Source of the DNA: CAWUIO01 sp963922455
GTDB taxonomy: Bacteria > Bacteroidota > Bacteroidia > Cytophagales > Microscillaceae
DNA length: 7,292 bases
Direction: 5' to 3'
NCBI GenBank assembly: GCA_963922455.1
Contig: CAWUIO010000194.1
Coordinates: 1 to 7,292 of the forward strand
Below are positions 6,355 through 7,292 of this stretch, piece after piece. Each line of letters opens with the position of its first letter. Position 1 is the first letter of the stretch. The translations under genes and the position numbers were made by a program. The notes under the pieces were generated by a model. The model did no database searches. It had not been told where the DNA came from and saw only the letters and a list, made by a program, of their open reading frames with translations.

Positions 6355-6402
6355 TCTTCATATAGTTGGATAAAGCAAGTATTCAATAAAAATGTATGCG
6401 TA

Positions 6403-7206
6403 ATGTTCTTAGGTTATTGGAGTATTGCCATAAACCAAGAATCCCTAAAGATTATGATTAGTACCTTATTGAAAAACCCTAGGCAAAAAGCGTATTTTAG
6501 CCCTTGGGGGTATTACCCTGCTATCTATGCAAGTAGTGTTTTCTGGATAAGTGTCGTATTATTTACAAGTTGTGCAAGCTCTGCTAAGCAGGCAAGATTG
6601 GCATATGACTCGGGAGGGCTTGCCCAGCTTGAAGACCAGCCCAAGGCATCTGATTATGGAGAAGAGCCAGGTATTTTCTTGGAAGACAGGCAAGTGAGCT
6701 ATACGTACACCCTGCAATTGCAAGTCAAATCTGATGATTCATTGCTCGCTAAAATTACTTCTATACTTGAGTCATATGATGGCTACGTACAAGCATCTGA
6801 TAAATACCATGTCGTGTTGAAGGTCGCTAGCCAGAGGGCATCGGACTTCATGGAACGACTTGCTACTTTGGGGAAAATTAAAAACAAAGAGATCCGTAGT
6901 GAAGATGTCAGTTTACAAGCCAAAGACTTTAGCATTCGCTTGGAAAATGCCCAGAAAACCCGTGACCGTTATCTCGAGTTGCTGCAGATTGCCCAAACCG
7001 TAGATGAAATTTTAAAAATTGAGCGGGAGTTGGAGCGTCTTAACACAAATATTGATCTTTTAAAGGGGCAGTTGGCTGCTTTACAGAGTCGGGTAAGCCT
7101 TAGTGAAATCAATATTCGGATACAAAAGAGGGTCAAACCTGGGCCATTGGGTTATGTTTTTGTGGGCTTATACGAGGGAATAAAGTGGATATTTGTGCGA
7201 GATTAG
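6403..7206 (+). CDS. DUF4349 domain lipoprotein
   Basis: This envelope protein has up to 267 residues. A hydrophobic stretch (about 40-54) ends in VLFTSC, a lipobox with Cys57 as the probable lipidated residue, so it is likely membrane-anchored after signal peptidase II cleavage. A polar linker follows, then DUF4349 from about 98 (VSYTYTLQLQV) to the end. Residues about 177-232 (ENAQKTRDRYLELLQ, VDEILKIERELERLN) are predicted coiled coil, and the C-terminal GPLGYVFVGLYEGIKWIF is a short hydrophobic helix common in the family. Function is unknown. The outermost ATG is given here; the in-frame ATG at 6454 would give a 40-residue signal sequence, which is more usual for a lipoprotein, and I think it the likelier start. 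Neither has a clear ribosome site. The gene is followed by a hairpin terminator 47 bases after its stop. Confidence 0.85.
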   Translation: MFLGYWSIAINQESLKIMISTLLKNPRQKAYFSPWGYYPAIYASSVFWISVVLFTSCASSAKQARLAYDSGGLAQLEDQPKASDYGEEPGIFLEDRQVSYTYTLQLQVKSDDSLLAKITSILESYDGYVQASDKYHVVLKVASQRASDFMERLATLGKIKNKEIRSEDVSLQAKDFSIRLENAQKTRDRYLELLQIAQTVDEILKIERELERLNTNIDLLKGQLAALQSRVSLSEINIRIQKRVKPGPLGYVFVGLYEGIKWIFVRD

Positions 7207-7253
7207 ATAAACACCTTGGGTATAGAAAAGGTATTTTGGCCAAAAGGCATAAA

Positions 7254-7279
7254 AAAAGCCCCTAATGTAAGGGGCTTTT
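7254..7279. terminator. Bidirectional intrinsic terminator
   Basis: AAAAGCCCCT (7254-7263) and AGGGGCTTTT (7270-7279) form a perfect 10-bp stem with a 6-base loop. On the plus strand it ends in four T and an AT-rich run, and closes the lipoprotein transcript. On the minus strand it is followed by seven T (opposite 7257-7251), which makes it at least as good a terminator for leftward transcription from beyond the window. A separate 12-base palindrome TTTTGGCCAAAA (7234-7245) sits between the stop codon and this hairpin. Confidence 0.85.
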
Positions 7280-7292
7280 GAATAATTTACCT

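Overview
The window looks like ordinary chromosome from a member of the Bacteroidota, most likely the Cytophagales/cytophagia side of the phylum, though the species cannot be fixed from sequence alone. The reasons are a carboxypeptidase-regulatory/DUF5686 outer-membrane protein, a topoisomerase IV subunit A of the Bacteroidota type, a DUF4349 lipoprotein, start codons with little or no Shine-Dalgarno sequence, and an exact Bacteroidota-type promoter (TTTG, 20 bases, TAnnTTTG) upstream of parC.

Layout: 1-179 is gene-free and carries copy A of a short structured repeat. 180-2732 (minus) is the DUF5686 protein. 2733-2971 is an AT-rich divergent control region. 2972-3370 (plus) is a small gamma-glutamylcyclotransferase-like protein whose stop codon overlaps the stop codon of parC (3367-5352, minus). 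5353-5712 is a second divergent region holding the long parC leader, copy B of the repeat and the parC promoter. 5713-6354 (plus) is a Nudix hydrolase, followed 48 bases later by a DUF4349 lipoprotein (to 7206) and a strong hairpin terminator at 7254-7279.

The genes do not form an evident pathway: they are an envelope protein, a possible gamma-glutamyl metabolism enzyme, a DNA topology enzyme, a pyrophosphohydrolase and a second envelope protein. I see no defence system, prophage, insertion sequence, CRISPR array or RNA gene.

The observations most worth following are (1) two copies, in opposite orientation, of a repeat with two conserved ends (15 and 21 bases) and a variable middle, one of them inside the predicted parC 5' leader; (2) a parC product of 661 residues that appears to lack the second half of the C-terminal beta-pinwheel usual in its family; and (3) the tail-to-tail overlap of parC and the cyclotransferase gene, with a possible parC terminator embedded antisense in the partner's coding sequence.
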